DNA of 64,000 nucleotides from Adiantum capillus-veneris (GCA_014529385.2 CM043942.1:20303491-20367490); one strand, 5' to 3'; positions 33,458 through 46,038 are shown, counted from the stretch's first letter. Notes: generated from the sequence alone by a model not told the origin. Numbers and translations are program-made.

Positions 33458-35906
33458 CTACTCACAATTGCGCGGTAAAACTAAATTGTCATACCCTCCT
33501 GTGTGATGCACACTAGAGTCCACCATGTAGAGGCCATTCTCATGTCGTCTAGACACATTTGCAAACCACTTGCACTCGAAGATGAAGCTATGAAAGGTTC
33601 TAAAATTAACCTTTAGTATCATTTCACTAGTTTCGCAGTACCTGTCTTCATCACTGTCTATGTCAAAGTTACCCATGATGGCACAATCCATGGTGGTTCT
33701 ACGCTCGTCAATCTGGCACGTATGAAAGTGACGATCCTTTGACCACATAGAGATAAAGAAAAGGCACTACAAAATAGAAAAATATATTAATCTATCAAAT
33801 ACATGTTAAAGATAATTTCAATAAATAGCGAGACAATATGGTTTAGGTATATGAGTACTCTACCTTTGGTACGCAACCTCGTGCATACTCCCATTCTTTG
33901 TTGGTGATGTCTTCTCCGCGTGATTTTGCCTCGGTCATTCTCTCATGAATCCACTTTGCACTAATGAGATATGGGAAACATGAAAGGTGTCTAGGAACTG
34001 GGGATGCCCTCCTTCCTCCATGTTCTTTTTTCCATGCTTCCCTCTCTTGCAAACGCTTGGGCTTTGCCACTTTCCACAAGTCCACCCACTTGGTCATAAT
34101 CTTTGCATTGAGAATGCAAAAGTTATCGACCACTCGGGATAGATTCATATCCATGTTAAGTAGTTTCCCCTTTCCACTTGTTAAGTGTGAAGTCATCTTG
34201 GAATCTTCCTCGTCTGACCACATGTGAGGCATTGAAGGATCAAAATTGTGCCAAATACTCACATATATAAACAAATGCCTCTTGAACAATCCACCTTCGG
34301 CCATACATGCCTCTGGTTGACCGCACAAAATCTTTGAGAGTCTTAAAAACCTCTCTAAAGAAGAACATTCATCGTGCGTGCACTACTCCACATATAGCTA
34401 TCTCCTCCACCACGTGAACCAAGAGGTGAATTTGACTAAGAAGGACTGATCGAGGAAATGCATCCTCAATGGAACACACAGTTTCTGTTGCAAGGGTTTG
34501 AGCACCAGGGATAGCATCTATTTCGATTTTCTTGGAGCTCACAAATCTACAAGAAAACACACAAGGATACACTAAGTGCTAGTTGAAATTATTGTGTACA
34601 TAAAAAAGGTGTAGTCGAGTGGAGTCTTGTGGTGTACCTTACTAGCTCTACTAATTTGAAAATACCGTCCTGACTTTCTTGTCCCAACATATACACATAC
34701 TCACCGACAGAATGAACTACAATGTAAATCAGAAAAAGGAAAAGTGAGTGATAGTCATACACACAAACTATAGATAGTATAGGGAGTATGAAGAATACCT
34801 GAAGTATCTTGTGCCAATTGTGGCACTTTAACCCAGACAATTTAACACTTCCACCCTTCTTCGCTTTTGTGAAAGCTCCCTTTAGCGACCTCATGTACCC
34901 TGTTGGTGTGTGAATAGAGGCAATGGTATCCTTCACCTTGTCTAATTCTTCTTTTTCTAGCATCCACGGTGCTTTAGGAAGCACAGTCTTTCCATTTGGG
35001 GCACGCCGTGGAGTGGCAAAGGCGGGGAGACGTTTTAAAAGCCTCAAATCCTCCCTCGCACCCAAAGAGTCCTTCTTGCCAATAATGTGGTCCCATAGTG
35101 TTTGGGCTGCATTCTTGAATATGTGCATGGGATCCAAGAGGTGTTGTATTTCTAAGTCCTTCCAATATGGAAGCCTTAAAAATATGGAATACCTCGACAT
35201 ACCTTTTGGTGGAGGACACAAAGCCTGAATATTGTTGTGGTGTTCCTCCCAAATGGTTGCCCAATCTGCCATTGTGAGATTTAAAGGAGCCTTCCCATTT
35301 GTTGGAGCCTTGTGCTTGATATGCCCTTGGGGTAAGAAATGATGGTTTTTTGGATAGATTACCTTGCCCAAGGAATCTGGCCTCTCCGTCACCAACGATG
35401 GCCCGCAAGTAGGACATGCATTGTCGCCCGATGTGGACAACGGTGCATACATATCATATGGTTAGAGAGATGAGTGAACTAAAGTGAGCTAAAGGGAGCT
35501 AAAGGGATAGAGAGAAAGAGAGAGATATAGAGGATAGGGGGTTACCAGAAATCTCTCCAAGCCCAGGATAGTCGTGCATAGTCCACATAAGGATTCCCCT
35601 CACTTGTGCCACACGAGAAGCTCCACCGTAGACCTGCTTTTAAACATGTGTTGGATGTGAGGAATTAATGGAAAATGTATTAATACCTTGCGGGGTATGT
35701 GTGCCCCACTCACACCTGTCTTGTATCATGCCTCCACGCACACAGGACATGAGGTAGCATGCGCATGCTCATTGCGGCATAGCATGCAATCATTGATGCA
35801 CGCATGGATGTGCTCATACTCCATTCCAAGTGGAGTGACATAAAATCTAGCTCGTCGACGATCTCAATGCATGTGGTGATCATCTGGCAACATTTTGCCC
35901 ATCAAA

Positions 35907-35998
35907 CTACAACAAACATGAGTATTATTATAATTCCTAGAAGACAATACCATAAAGAGAGAGGGAGAGAGTATATAAAAGCCACATTCTATACTTAC
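35907..35998 (-). other. Intron in the CACTA transposase gene
   Basis: 92 bases with GTAAGT donor and TTGTAG acceptor. Removal joins ...VDALL to LMGKMLP in frame, matching the continuous sequence of other CACTA transposases. The DNA copy keeps its intron, as expected for a DNA transposon. Confidence 0.85.
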
Positions 35999-36349
35999 AG
36001 AAGTAGTGCATCGACACTTGCATTACTCCAACCGAATTTTTCTTGCAAGTTGAGTACTTCCAACGATGCTCGGAGCAGCGAGTACCGTGCACCGTCATAG
36101 AGAGGTGTTCACACTCGTCATCAATCTATCCTCCATTTCGGCAACCCGTTTAGTGCAAGGCTGACAATATTCTTTGCACACATCACGCTCATGAGCTAGT
36201 AACTCATCACATATGTCAAACATGTACTCATCCTCTACCTCAAAGTGTGAAGAAGACGTCGTAGGAGCCACCGACGTAGAGCCAACGGGCAGGATCACCA
36301 TGCAGTGCACCCAAATCACCCATTCGCTCTTGCCTTTGCCGTCTTCACT

Positions 36350-37835
36350 ATGTAAATCATAGTTAAACCTTCCATCTCTATAGTGGTGTAGTTCCTCTGA
36401 GCATCATTTAATTGACGACTTGCAAAGCTAATGGGGTAGTCCAATTTATGTTCTCCTAGTGAGCTAGAACACACCCAATAGAAAATTTCAATGCATTAAT
36501 ATGCACACGGAAAATTACATTCCAATTGGGCACTCATAGAATGGGAGCACTGGTAAGGTCTTTTCTATGACTCATAAGCATGGTCACACTCCGCGGTCCA
36601 ATGAAACTCAATAAGAAGCTTGTACAAAGGGCGAGCTATCTCGGCAAAGTTTAAAATATATCGCAGGTAATAACCAACATGGCCCATGAATCTTTGAACT
36701 CCTTTATAGTTTGTAGGTGGTGGAAAATTAGAAATGGATTTAATTTTTCTGTAAAATTCCATTTTTGGATACTATATATCCAAAAATAACTCCATGTTTA
36801 ACCTAAAATTGGCATTTGAAAGGGTTTAAGGAGATGCGATACAATCTGCACTTCTCAAACACTTTTCATAAACATGATAGATGTTCTTTCCAAGAAGGAT
36901 AAACACAAAGGTCATCTAAGAAAGCTTTGCAAAACTCCCTCAAATATTCTCTAAAAGCATTGTTTACTAATCTTTTGGAAGATAGCGAGGGCATTGGTCA
37001 AGCCAAAATCCATAACACGAAATGCAAACACTCCAAATTCGGTTATAAAAGCAGTTTTAGCTTGGTCCTCTACTGTAATTGTGATATGATTGTATCCAGA
37101 GTACCCATCTAAAAAGCTATAAGCTTCCTTCCACGTCTCTTTCAAGCACACGTTCTAAACATGGCAATGGGTAATGGTCCCTCCTAGTGGCAACATTGAC
37201 CTTCTTGAGATCCATGAGCACTCTGAGTTTCCCATTTCTTTTGGCACAATAACTATTGGAGTAATCCATTCTGAGTGCTCAATAGGGTATGTGAATCCGC
37301 ATTTGATAAGCTTTTCAATCTCTTCTTGAATAATTTTTGCATACTTAGGATTCATTGGGTAGGTTGTTGCTGGACTGGTTTAGCCATGTTATTCATGGGA
37401 ATTGTGTGCTGCACCACGGAAGGTGGAACACCTTTCATATCATGATATTTCCAAGAAAATATATCCTTGAATTCCTCGAGAAGTTCTTTAAGTACATACT
37501 CCTCAGTCTCTGACAGATATTGGGAAATGAAAACAAGTTTGGACGCTTCTCCTGGGTTTGCTAACTCTATTTCATTAACTATCACGGGGCCATCATAGAC
37601 TCCATTGATTTTGTCGATAAGTGTTCTTTGGGCCTTTGTATACACGTGGTGTAGGATTTAAAATGATCAGGTGCAGGGTGTAAGTCTGTGGGGTCTTGTT
37701 GCTCTATGGACTGTGATTTCTCTTTTGTTTTCTTTTGTTGTTGAGCTAACTCTTGGTTTTGTCGTCTCCTTAATATACGGCTCAACTTCAGCTTCTCTGT
37801 AGCCTATAATTGTGCGATGTTAATGGGTTGTGGAC
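36350..37835 (-). pseudogene. gypsy pol remnant (RT and RNase H), possibly the outer element's
   Basis: The minus strand, from 37835, reads a linker with LSETEEYVLKELLEEFKDIF and HDMKGVPPSVVQHTIPM, the RT start NPKYAKIIQEEIEKLIKCGF and HSEWITPIVIVPK, then FLDGYSGYNHITITVEDQAK, GVFAFRVMDFGLTNALAIFQ, and a region where the catalytic FLDD box is no longer readable. FPPPTNYKGVQRFMGHVGYY (about 36700) and the RNase H segment ISFASRQLNDAQRNYTTIEM (about 36400) follow, then it ends at the CACTA insertion. Many frameshifts. It sits on the strand and in the order expected for the outer gypsy 25695-62865, but direct linkage cannot be shown. Confidence 0.8.
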
Positions 37836-38064
37836 TGTTAGCATATACATGTGGTAGTGATATGTGTGAACATACTTAGGACCACCAGGGCATTTTTTCT
37901 CTCTTTAGGAGGTTTTCTTCCTCGTGAAATCCATATATGCCCATCACTCTAGGGCTATTTATCTTTCCATTTCACACTAAAGTAATATAATCTATGTTGT
38001 GTGCCTTGATATTCCTTCATCTTCTCCAAGTTGTGTGTGTTTTCTTGCAACCCTAATTCCAACA
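37836..38064 (+). repeat. copia 5' LTR
   Basis: 229 bp, TGTTAGCATATACATGTGG to CTAATTCCAACA. It is followed by ATTGGTATCAAAATTGG. Confidence 0.9.
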
Positions 38065-38165
38065 ATTGGTATCAAAATTGGTATCAAAGTAATATAATCT
38101 ATGTTGTGTGCCTTGATATTCCTTCAACTTCTCCAAGTTGTGTTTTCTTCCAACCCTAATTGCAA
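38065..38165 (+). repeat. Partial tandem duplication of the LTR 3' end
   Basis: AAAGTAATATAATCTATGTT through AACCCTAATTGCAACA repeats the last roughly 85 bp of the LTR plus primer site, with small differences (CATCTTC/CAACTTC). This creates two primer sites about 100 bp apart. Confidence 0.85.
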
Positions 38166-38423
38166 CAATTGGTATCAAAATAGGTTGCATCCTCCCGGGA
38201 TTAGCCGCTAGCTGCTCCAGCACACGACTGCTCACTTTCTCCAATTTCATGAGCTTTGGCAAGCGTTCGCAGGTCCATAAAAAATTTGGTCTGCACAAAG
38301 AACCAATTATTGCATAGCAGGTTCTATACAGTCTACTGCGGGTTGTGCTATATAGCAAGTGCTAGTCTCACTCAGTTTCTCCTCATTTTGGAGCAGTTTT
38401 CACACCAGGTGCATGTATTTTTC

Positions 38424-39750
38424 ATGGATGACAACAACACAAACTAGTTCAAGATGTTTGCTGCTAGCGACGACAGATTGGATGGGGAAAATTAACCTAT
38501 GTGGTCTTACATGATGCAACATGTTCTTGTGTCAAAGGGCGTCTAGAATATTGTGCACGAAATTGATGTAAGTCTTGGTTCTGAGGATGTGGGCGATGTT
38601 GAGGATGTTGTAGATCTTGCTACAAGGATTGCTACTGTTAGAGTTGTTGTTTTACCTATGGTAGAACAAGCTTGTTGGGATGTAAAGGATACGCAATCTC
38701 ATGTGTTGATTGTGTTGTCTATAAAGGGCACCATTACTCCTCACATTCGTTCACCAAAATCTGCAAAACAGGCTTGGGATATTCTGGCTGCTCTTTATGC
38801 AAGCCGCAACGAGGCAAAAATTGCATTGATGTGTAAAGAGCTGGAGTCAAAGATTATGCATGAGGAAGATGATATGGACATTTTCCTTGTTAATGTCAAG
38901 GATATCAATGAGAAACGTATTTTTGTAGGTGAAGTCATTTCAGACAGTTTCCTTGTGTAGACTATTCTTGATGCCTTATCAAATTCTTACCAGACTTTTG
39001 CTAGTACTGGGAGAATCAGGACCCAAGGAAATCCTTTCATTGTCAAGCTTGATGCATTGTGCACATTGCTATTGCATGAGTCGCTTTCAGAAAAAACAAG
39101 ACTAGACAACGTGCAGTTGAACAGGCTTTTATTGCTTCTCAAAGAAAAGGGTGGTAACAGCAATGCAACCACTTCTTATGGTTCTTCTGCAAGTGGAAAA
39201 TCACATGTTCCTAATGTTTCTACTGGTAGCAATTCGTCTAAAAATTATGGTGATAAGGCCAAAAAGAAGATGCGTTGCCATTATTATAAAGGTACTAGTC
39301 ACTTGATTAAGTAGTGTCCTAAGTTGAAGGCCAAAGAGGCTAAGAAGAAAGAGGGTGGCTCCATTGCAAATGCTGGTTCCACTACAAATGGAGCCATTGT
39401 TGAGTCTTCTGTAAAAGGAGATTGTGATGCTGATACTGATGCAAAATGGGCCTTTGATGCAGAGTGCACTTACAATCATTCTTCCCATGATGCGTGCATG
39501 TTAGTTGCTGCAGATTCACATGTGTGGTATTTTGACAGTGGTGCTACAAAGCACATTACCTCACATCGTGAATTGTTCACCTCTCTTGAGTCTGACCCTC
39601 ATGGGAATTCAGTCACTTGTGGCAGCAATGCCTCTTATAGGGTTCAGGGAGTTGGAAATATTGTGCTTACTAATGCAAATGGCAGTTCTTTCATACTTGT
39701 TAATGCAGTTTATGTGCCTGGGATCAAGAATAATCTTTTGTTTGTAGTCT
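38424..39750 (+). pseudogene. copia Gag-protease, protease active site preserved
   Basis: ATG at 38424 is followed by TAG at codon 8. The frame then reads copia Gag (CWDVKDTQSHVLIVLSIKGT, KSAKQAWDILAALYASRNEA), stops at 38958, and after a shift gives a degraded zinc knuckle (CHYYKGTSHLIK then a stop, second Cys lost) and protease WYFDSGATKHITSHRELFTS (about 39525-39585) with the catalytic Asp intact. AVYVPGIKNNLL follows, just before the truncation. Compared with 20937-22450 the protease here is better preserved and the knuckle worse. Confidence 0.85.
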
Positions 39751-39754
39751 CTCT

Positions 39755-42153
39755 TTGAATGCATGAGTGGACTGCCCAAGCAACTTCTCTAACATCTTGA
39801 CTATAGGAAACTCTACTTCCACAGGCAATAGTGCTTCCTTTCCATATACCAAATGAAATGGAGTAAACCATGTACCTATCTTCACCGAAGTACGGTAAGC
39901 CCATAATGCACTAGGCACTTCCAAATCCCAATTCTTTACTTGGTGCTTTGTCACTTTTGAAAGAATTTTGCTCTCTCACTTTTGAAAGAATTTGTACCAA
40001 GTCACCATTGAATCTTTCATTTAAGCCATTACATTGTGGGTAATAAGGAGTGGTATGATTATGCCTAATCTTCATCTTCGCGCATAAAAAGTCGTACCTC
40101 TAGCTTCAACACTCTCTTCCCAAATGCTTGACACCTACTGCAAGACCTACACCAATGGTGAACATCTTTGTGAAAACTAGGCCATACATACCCCTCTTGA
40201 AAGATCTTATGGAAGGTGATCTTTAGAGCAAAATGTCCACCACATGCGCCTTCATGACTCTCTTCCAACATTCTTTAAAGCTCCTCCCACCAAGGTACAT
40301 GTATCAACACAAGATCAGCCCCTTTCATGTACAATACATCACCAACCAATTTGTACCTAGATGTTCTACGCACAAAACCATACTTCTTAGACTTTTAAAT
40401 ATCCTTCCGAATGATTCCTGTTAGGAAAAACTCCTCTTCTTGAGCCAAACTTTCCCGACCATGATAAAGAGGTAAATTGGTCCTCAAAACAAATAGCTAC
40501 CCAATCATGCGTTGAGCTGCTTCATGTGCCTCTCCATTTAGACAATGTTCAATGTGTCTAATGCTCCATGCTTTGAACTTTTTTGAAAGGCCTTTAATTT
40601 TGAAACACATTTCCTTCAATTAGGTGTTTTTGCTCTTCCAAAAACCCAACACTTGCTTCACAACTAACAAGGCATCACCTTTTATGCTCAACCTTCTAAT
40701 CCCATGCTTTAAACAAATGTGTAATCTGGCTTCCAACGTAGCATATTCAGCCTCATTGTTACTATGAGCATCTAATTTGAACCCTCTCTTGCATACTAGC
40801 TTCCCCTCTGGATCGTAAAGTGCTATACCCCCTGAAGCCGCATCATGGCTCTTTCTGTATGAGCCATCAAAGAACAACACATGTGCATTGATCTTTGGCA
40901 CTTATTTAACTACCCTTCTCACTACCTCTTCCTTCTCAATAAGGGGATTCTCCTTGAAGGTCAACAAATCAGCTAGGGTAGCTCTTGTACTGTCTTCCAC
41001 TAAAAGGGAGAACTCAAACTCTTGCAACTAAATTACCCATTCCTTGACCACATTTGACATGTTAGTGCGCTTAATTAATTGTGGCAAGAGGGCATAACTC
41101 GTTAAGAAAACAAAAGTTAGTGGTAGCAAATAATGATGAAATCGTCGACAGGCAAATATTACACTAGACATCACTAGCTCTACTTCCTAGAATTTTCTCT
41201 CTGCTACCAACTTCACTCTGTTTGCACAATACACTGGCCTCATATAATGGCTACCCTTCCCCTTTGGCAATAGCATGGCTCCAATGGCATCATCCCCTAC
41301 AAATGGATTTACATAAAACACTTTCTCCCAATCAAGAGCCTGCATGGTTGATAGCCCCCCTATCACCTCTTTCACCTTTTGAAACACTTCTTCACACTTG
41401 TCATCCCATTGAAATGGATCATGCTTTGCCACTTGCTTTAATGGATAAAGGAGCTGTGAAGACAATGGAGTAAACCGCGCCATGTACTTTACTTTGTGTA
41501 TAAAGGTTGCCAATTGCTTTGCACTCTTAGGTGATGGAAGAAGAATAATACACTTAACCTTTTCTGGATTAGTCTCAATGCCATTTTCTGACAGCATATG
41601 GCCCAATAACTTCACCCTTGGCTGTGCTAGATGACATTTCTTTGGATTTAGTTGTCGTCCACATTTGTCATATCGAGACAATACCATCTGCAACTTCTCA
41701 TGGTGTTCAACCCTACTGCTGTAGACACAAAAGTCGTCCATAAAATCTTTAACACAACTACCAATGAGTGGTGCCAATACCCTATTTTCTCTCTCTTGAT
41801 AGAAGGATGGTCCATTTGACAACCCAAATGGAAATACCATGTAGCAATAACAACCCCATGGTGTAATGAATGTTGTCTTTGTTCGGTCTTTAAGAGAAAT
41901 CTTCAATTGAAAATAGCCTAAAAAACCATCACACACACTGTACCTCTCATAACCTGCCATTGAATCCAAGATCTGATCGATGAATGGAAGAGGATATGGG
42001 TTCTTCTTACAAGATGAATTTAAGGGTTTAAAATCTACACAAGTCCTCCTTTGGGCTGACTACTACTGGACTCACCCATTCTGTGGTCTCCACTGGGACT
42101 ATGAGCCCTGCCTTCAATAACTTGTCCACCTCTTCCCTCCGCAAGGCTTCTAT
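39755..42153 (-). pseudogene. gypsy B pol, 3' part (RT, RNase H, aRNH, integrase fragments)
   Basis: Tat-like gypsy polyprotein. From 42153: IEALRREEVDKLLKAGLIVP and TEWVSPVVV (RT start), YSVCDGFLGYFQLKISLKD, PFGLSNGPSFYQ, and FMDDFCVYSS (catalytic DD, about 41737). Later come a classical RNase H part (VFYVNPFVGDDAIGAML), a second archaeal-type RNase H with FFDGSYRKSHDAASGG, SNNEAEYATLEARLHICLK and KGDALLVVKQVLG (40901-40620), the HHCC finger HEGACGGHFALK...HHWCRSCSRC (about 40255-40120), then a jump to NHTTPYYPQCNGLNERF and LWAYRTSVKIGTWFTPFHLV. The first two integrase acidic residues are deleted between finger and C-terminus. It is continuous with 50951-51546 once gypsy A is removed. Confidence 0.9.
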
Positions 42154-43172
42154 TGAGACGGTCCGGGGCGGGCAACAAGAGAGGTGACCTCTAAACACCC
42201 CTCAAGGCTCCCGTGCTTCTCAATTGGGGCTGGGGCAACCACAAGCACAACACAACAACAAACCCACAACCAAACCCAAACAAGATAGGGGCACCACCTA
42301 GTTATGGTATGCGAACTAGGATGCAAGAGAGATTTTGGCACAACCAAGAAGATGCACCACACAACACACACAAGCAACCTCACACCAAGACACACATGAA
42401 ATGGACCAGAGAGAGCTAGAGCAAAGGGAAGAGAGAGAGGAAAGGATCTTGCGTAATACCTTATTTGTGACTTGCAAATGGAGATGGTTCGTTATGATGC
42501 TATCGTAGAACTTGTACAAAACTCACTCAATGCTTAGTGATTGCTAATCATTGCCAAAACACACACACACTGTCTTAGGGTGTGGGAGACCTCTCACCAC
42601 AATACCCTCTTACAATGGACACAAAACTGGCAATGAAAAACACACTAAAACACTTTCTAAAATCAAGATCAACCGATAAAAACTCAAAATACACAAGTCA
42701 CCTTGAATTCACCAAACCGTATTGCACAAATGGAAGGACGAAGATTTGAACGTCGAATCATGCCTTTGATGCACCAAACCTCGATTTATTGATGATGAAG
42801 GAGCATGTACAATAGTGGTTTTGAGATTTGTGGAACTCACGCTCTCTCACTTGCAATGTGTAGCTTGAAGGCTTCTCTCACACCAAGAGTGAAGCTCACA
42901 AGTGGTTGCTACACCTAAGTCTCTCCTCACGCATAGAGTGTTGGGGTGCTATGTGAGATGTTGGAGATTATTTTACAAGAAGGAGAGGGGCCTATTTATA
43001 GGTTAGAGACCCCTCATTAAGATTATTAGAAATCCTAATTTACAAGCTAACAAATCAGGATTATGATTTTTTTGGATATCACAACATTGTGGGCCTTCTT
43101 TGTCTGCTTGAGTCATGGGTGTGGGCTCAAAAGAGAGCATTATTGATGGTAGATAAGGTGAAAGTAAGTAAG

Positions 43173-43233
<61 letters not shown>

Positions 43234-43350
43234 ACTTTGTACATGTCTTGAGGTGAGGTGTCTTTTATGGTTAGGTCAATGCTATTTTGTGTTAGTATGT
43301 TAGTGGTTAGTGTTAGTAATCACTAGAAAGTTAATGATATATTTACCATT
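42154..43350 (-). repeat. Gypsy A 3' LTR, 5'-truncated
   Basis: About 1.2 kb nearly identical to 48258-49433, with a long (AG)n at 43172-43231. Its inner boundary lies within GTAAATATATCATT, where integrase coding (PRTKNGKY) runs straight into LTR sequence. Both partners probably contained part of this string. Confidence 0.9.
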
Positions 43351-46035
43351 TTTTGTCCTAGGCAGAGGACCCATAGCATCAATGCCCCACTTTTCAAAGG
43401 TTCCATTTGCAAGAACTATTTGCCTCGGGCCATGCACCAACCTTCTATTTCCATTTATCTGACAATTGTGATAGCTTTTACACCAATGTTGAACGTCCAC
43501 AGGCAAGCTTGGCCAAACATACCCCGTAAGCAAAATCTTCTTCACACTTGATTCTTGGAAAAAATGACCACCACATGCCTCTTCATGCAAACCTTTTAGA
43601 ATGGCTGGAATTTCCTCGATAGTCGGTACTCTTCTGCACACTTGATCCTTCCCTTTTTGATAGAGGGAGCCTTCTAGGAAGAGATAGAAACTTGCCTTCT
43701 TCATGAGTCTCCTCTTCTGAGCCTTCTTGAAGTCTTGTGGAAATTCACCCTCCAAAATGTAGCCAATAATGGGAGCCAAGGACTCCAATCCCCGGTATCT
43801 CGGTTGCTTGACAGCTGCTGCCACCATGATGACCTGCACTTCTCTTGCAACACATGTAACTGCTTGTTGTGCAAGTAAATCGGCATCTTCATTTTGTTTC
43901 CTCGGAATATGATATAGTTGCACTTCTTCAAACTGATTAAACATCTTACGAATGGCATGAACTTTTGTCCTTAATCTTTCATTCTTGCATGCCCAAATGC
44001 CTAAAATCTGTTTAACAATGATAAGTGCATCTCCCTTTACCATGAGACGTTTTATCCCTTGGCCAATGCACATCTTCAAACCATGAAGTAGTGTGTCGTA
44101 TTCTGCTTCATTGTTGCTAGTTGAACCTGGTAGATTGACCTTCTCTTTCATGACCACCTCTCCACTTGGGTTGAGAAACACTAGCCCTCCCCCTGCTTTC
44201 CCTGTGGCTCGTCGAAAAGCTCCATCAAAGAACAAGGTAAAAGCATTGGGAATACTTTTTGGTGGTGGCAATGGTAGGGTCTTTACTTGAGGCACCTTAA
44301 TTTCCTTCTCATGTACCCTATAAGTGAGAATCCCTGCCAATTGTGCACGCACACTATCTTCTACTTTGAAAGAGTATTGGAACTCTTGCAACTCCATAAT
44401 CCACTTTGAGATCCTAGTACTAAGATTCATTTGAGATGAAACCCAAGGGAACAAATTTTCTGCAGTGAGAATTACAAAAGGTTTTGGTAGCAGGTAGGAT
44501 CTAAACTTTCTCACCGTAAACATGAGAGAAAGCATCATGAGTTCTGCTTCTGTGTAATCTCTCTCCAAAGTATTCATGACCCTACTAGCAAAGTAGATGG
44601 GTCGCATCCTTGTACTGTGGGGATCTTGTTGTAGCAACACAGCACCAATTGTTTCCCTTCCAACACTAGAGCTAACAAAGAATGTGTACTCCCAACAAGG
44701 AGGCACGAGTGTTGGTAGCTCTGACAAAATGACTTTAATGTTACAAAAATACTCTTCAAGCTCATCAGACCATGCAAATTCTACTTGTTGTGTCAACTTT
44801 TGCAAAGGATGAAGCAACTCCGAGGCTAAGTGAATGAAGCGTGACATATACTTCACCTTCTCAATGAAAGAGATGACCTCCTTAAGACTCTTCGGTATTG
44901 GGAGCTCAATAAGAGCCTTTGCCTTTGAAGGATCCACCTCAATGCCTTTATAGGAAACCTTGTGACCGAGCAAGATCACTTCATCCTCACCTATGTGGCA
45001 CTTGTCGGGGTTGAGTTGACCTCCCATGTCGTAGAGCTTCTTTAAGCCTTCTTCTACCCTTTGTAGATGCAATGATTTTGAGCTATAAATGCACAAATCA
45101 TCAATGAACACCCTAATTGACTTTCCAAAGAATGCTTGAAACACCATGTTCATGAAACGTTGGAATGTTGCAGGAGCATTTGTTAGACCAAATGGCATGA
45201 CTCTAAAAGCATAACAACCCCAAGGAGTGATAAAGGTTGTTTTCAATTGATCTTCCAATGCGATACCTATTTGAAAGTAGCCTGAGTAGCCATCACACAC
45301 AGTGTACTTCTCATGACCAGCTACCTCATTTAGTATCTCATCCTGAGATGGGAGGGGAAAGTGATCTCTTTTTGTTGCCTCATTGAGTGGACGGTAATCC
45401 ACACACACCCTCCACTTTCCATTTTTCTTAGGAGTGACAACAACGGGAGAGACCCACTCTGAATTCTCCACTGGATAAATGAAACCTGCTGCTAGAAGCT
45501 TTCTTACCTCCTTGAGTAAAGCCTGCTCCTTGATGACTCCTAGCCTTCGTAGCTTTTGAGCCTTAGGTGTGGCCTCTGGCTTCAACTCAATTTTGTGTTG
45601 AATAGCATCTACTCCACGCACATCGGTGTAGTCTTTAGCAAAAAGCCTAGGAAATTTCCTTAGCACACATTTGAACTCCTCTCTTTCATCCTTTGTAAGT
45701 GTTGTAGATAGCATACCTTCTAGCATTCTTTCATCTTCCACTTTTTGGTTCTCTTGGGAACCCACCTCCTCCAAACCTTGACAAGAGGTCTCTTGGTTGG
45801 TTGGCTTAAACCTTACCCCCATGACTTGGATGGAAGACTCCTCTTCAGTAATGCTGCCGCTACTTTCTTCTTCTAAAGTGTTATCGGTCCAACCTTCTTC
45901 CGTCTCACTTTGAGATGATTCTTCATGGAGCTCCTCTTGGCGTTGCTCCTTCATGTCAAAGACAACCTTCTTATGATTGTCATTCCTACAAATTAGCTTT
46001 CCACTCTCCCAATCCTGCAAATCTTGCATTTTCAT
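43300..46035 (-). pseudogene. Gypsy A Pol: RT, RNase H, archaeal-type RNase H, integrase start
   Basis: A 911-residue open frame. RT about 165-360: VCDGYSGYFQI (Asp248), FRVMPFGLTNAPATFQRFM, VFIDDLCIYSS (Asp312, Asp313). RNase H follows at about 440-560; the usual TDH is replaced by TAEN (524-527), so the classical domain looks degenerate. A second, archaeal-type RNase H occupies about 598-725 with DGAFR (Asp604), NNEAEY (Glu643), VKGDA (Asp669) and EDADLLAQQ (Asp717), all four acidic positions present. Integrase HHCC finger: His817, His824, Cys852, Cys858; then WGIDAMGPLPRTKNGKY with the first catalytic Asp886. The frame ends 25 residues later in LTR sequence, so most of integrase is lost. 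The dual RNase H marks the Tat clade. Confidence 0.92.
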
Positions 46036-46038
46036 TAG

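Larger units (their letters stand above)
33002..36340 (-). pseudogene. CACTA transposase (TNP2-like) gene, spliced, decayed
   Basis: TNP2-type transposase, which cuts and joins CACTA ends. Minus-strand order: an N-terminal part (ORF start 36319; AEMEDRLMTS, YDGARYSLLRASLEVLNLQE, KFGWSNASVDALL); after an intron LMGKMLPDD and PLGMEYEHIHACINDCMLC (about 35855-35780); ILMWTMHDYPGLGEISG; ACPTCGPSLVTERPDSLGKV (35420); DLEIQHLLDPMHIFKNAAQ (transposase_21 core); KLSGLKCHNWHKILQVF and CSIEDAFPRSVLLSQIHLLV (DUF4218-like); MWSKDRHFHTCQIDERRT and FHSFIFECKWFANVSRR (DUF4216-like, 33458-33748); then an acidic C-terminus. The block between CPVC (35740) and the WTMHDYPG region is shortened, and frameshifts hit 34300-34400, so the gene is dead. 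Confidence 0.85.
32200..36345 (-). mobile_element. CACTA (En/Spm) element with transposase remnant
   Basis: The left terminus CACTATGAAAATCTCC at 32200 is followed by subterminal repeats built on GTTATTACCGCGG, a poly-C run (32437-32457) and a GA block, all shared in inverted orientation with 17060-17437. The transposase gene lies inside on the minus strand, with its 3' end facing this terminus. The right terminus is not found. Gypsy RNase H coding starts on the other side of about 36345, so the right end is truncated or too diverged to see. Confidence 0.85.
37836..39755 (+). mobile_element. Third copia copy, 3'-truncated
   Basis: Same family as 20363-25443. It has an LTR (37836-38064), a duplicated partial LTR, a primer site (TTGGTATCAAAA at 38168), a leader, Gag and protease, and then stops abruptly at about 39755, where minus-strand gypsy integrase begins. 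Integrase, RT and the 3' LTR are missing. It lies between the 36350-37835 gypsy block and gypsy B. Confidence 0.85.
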
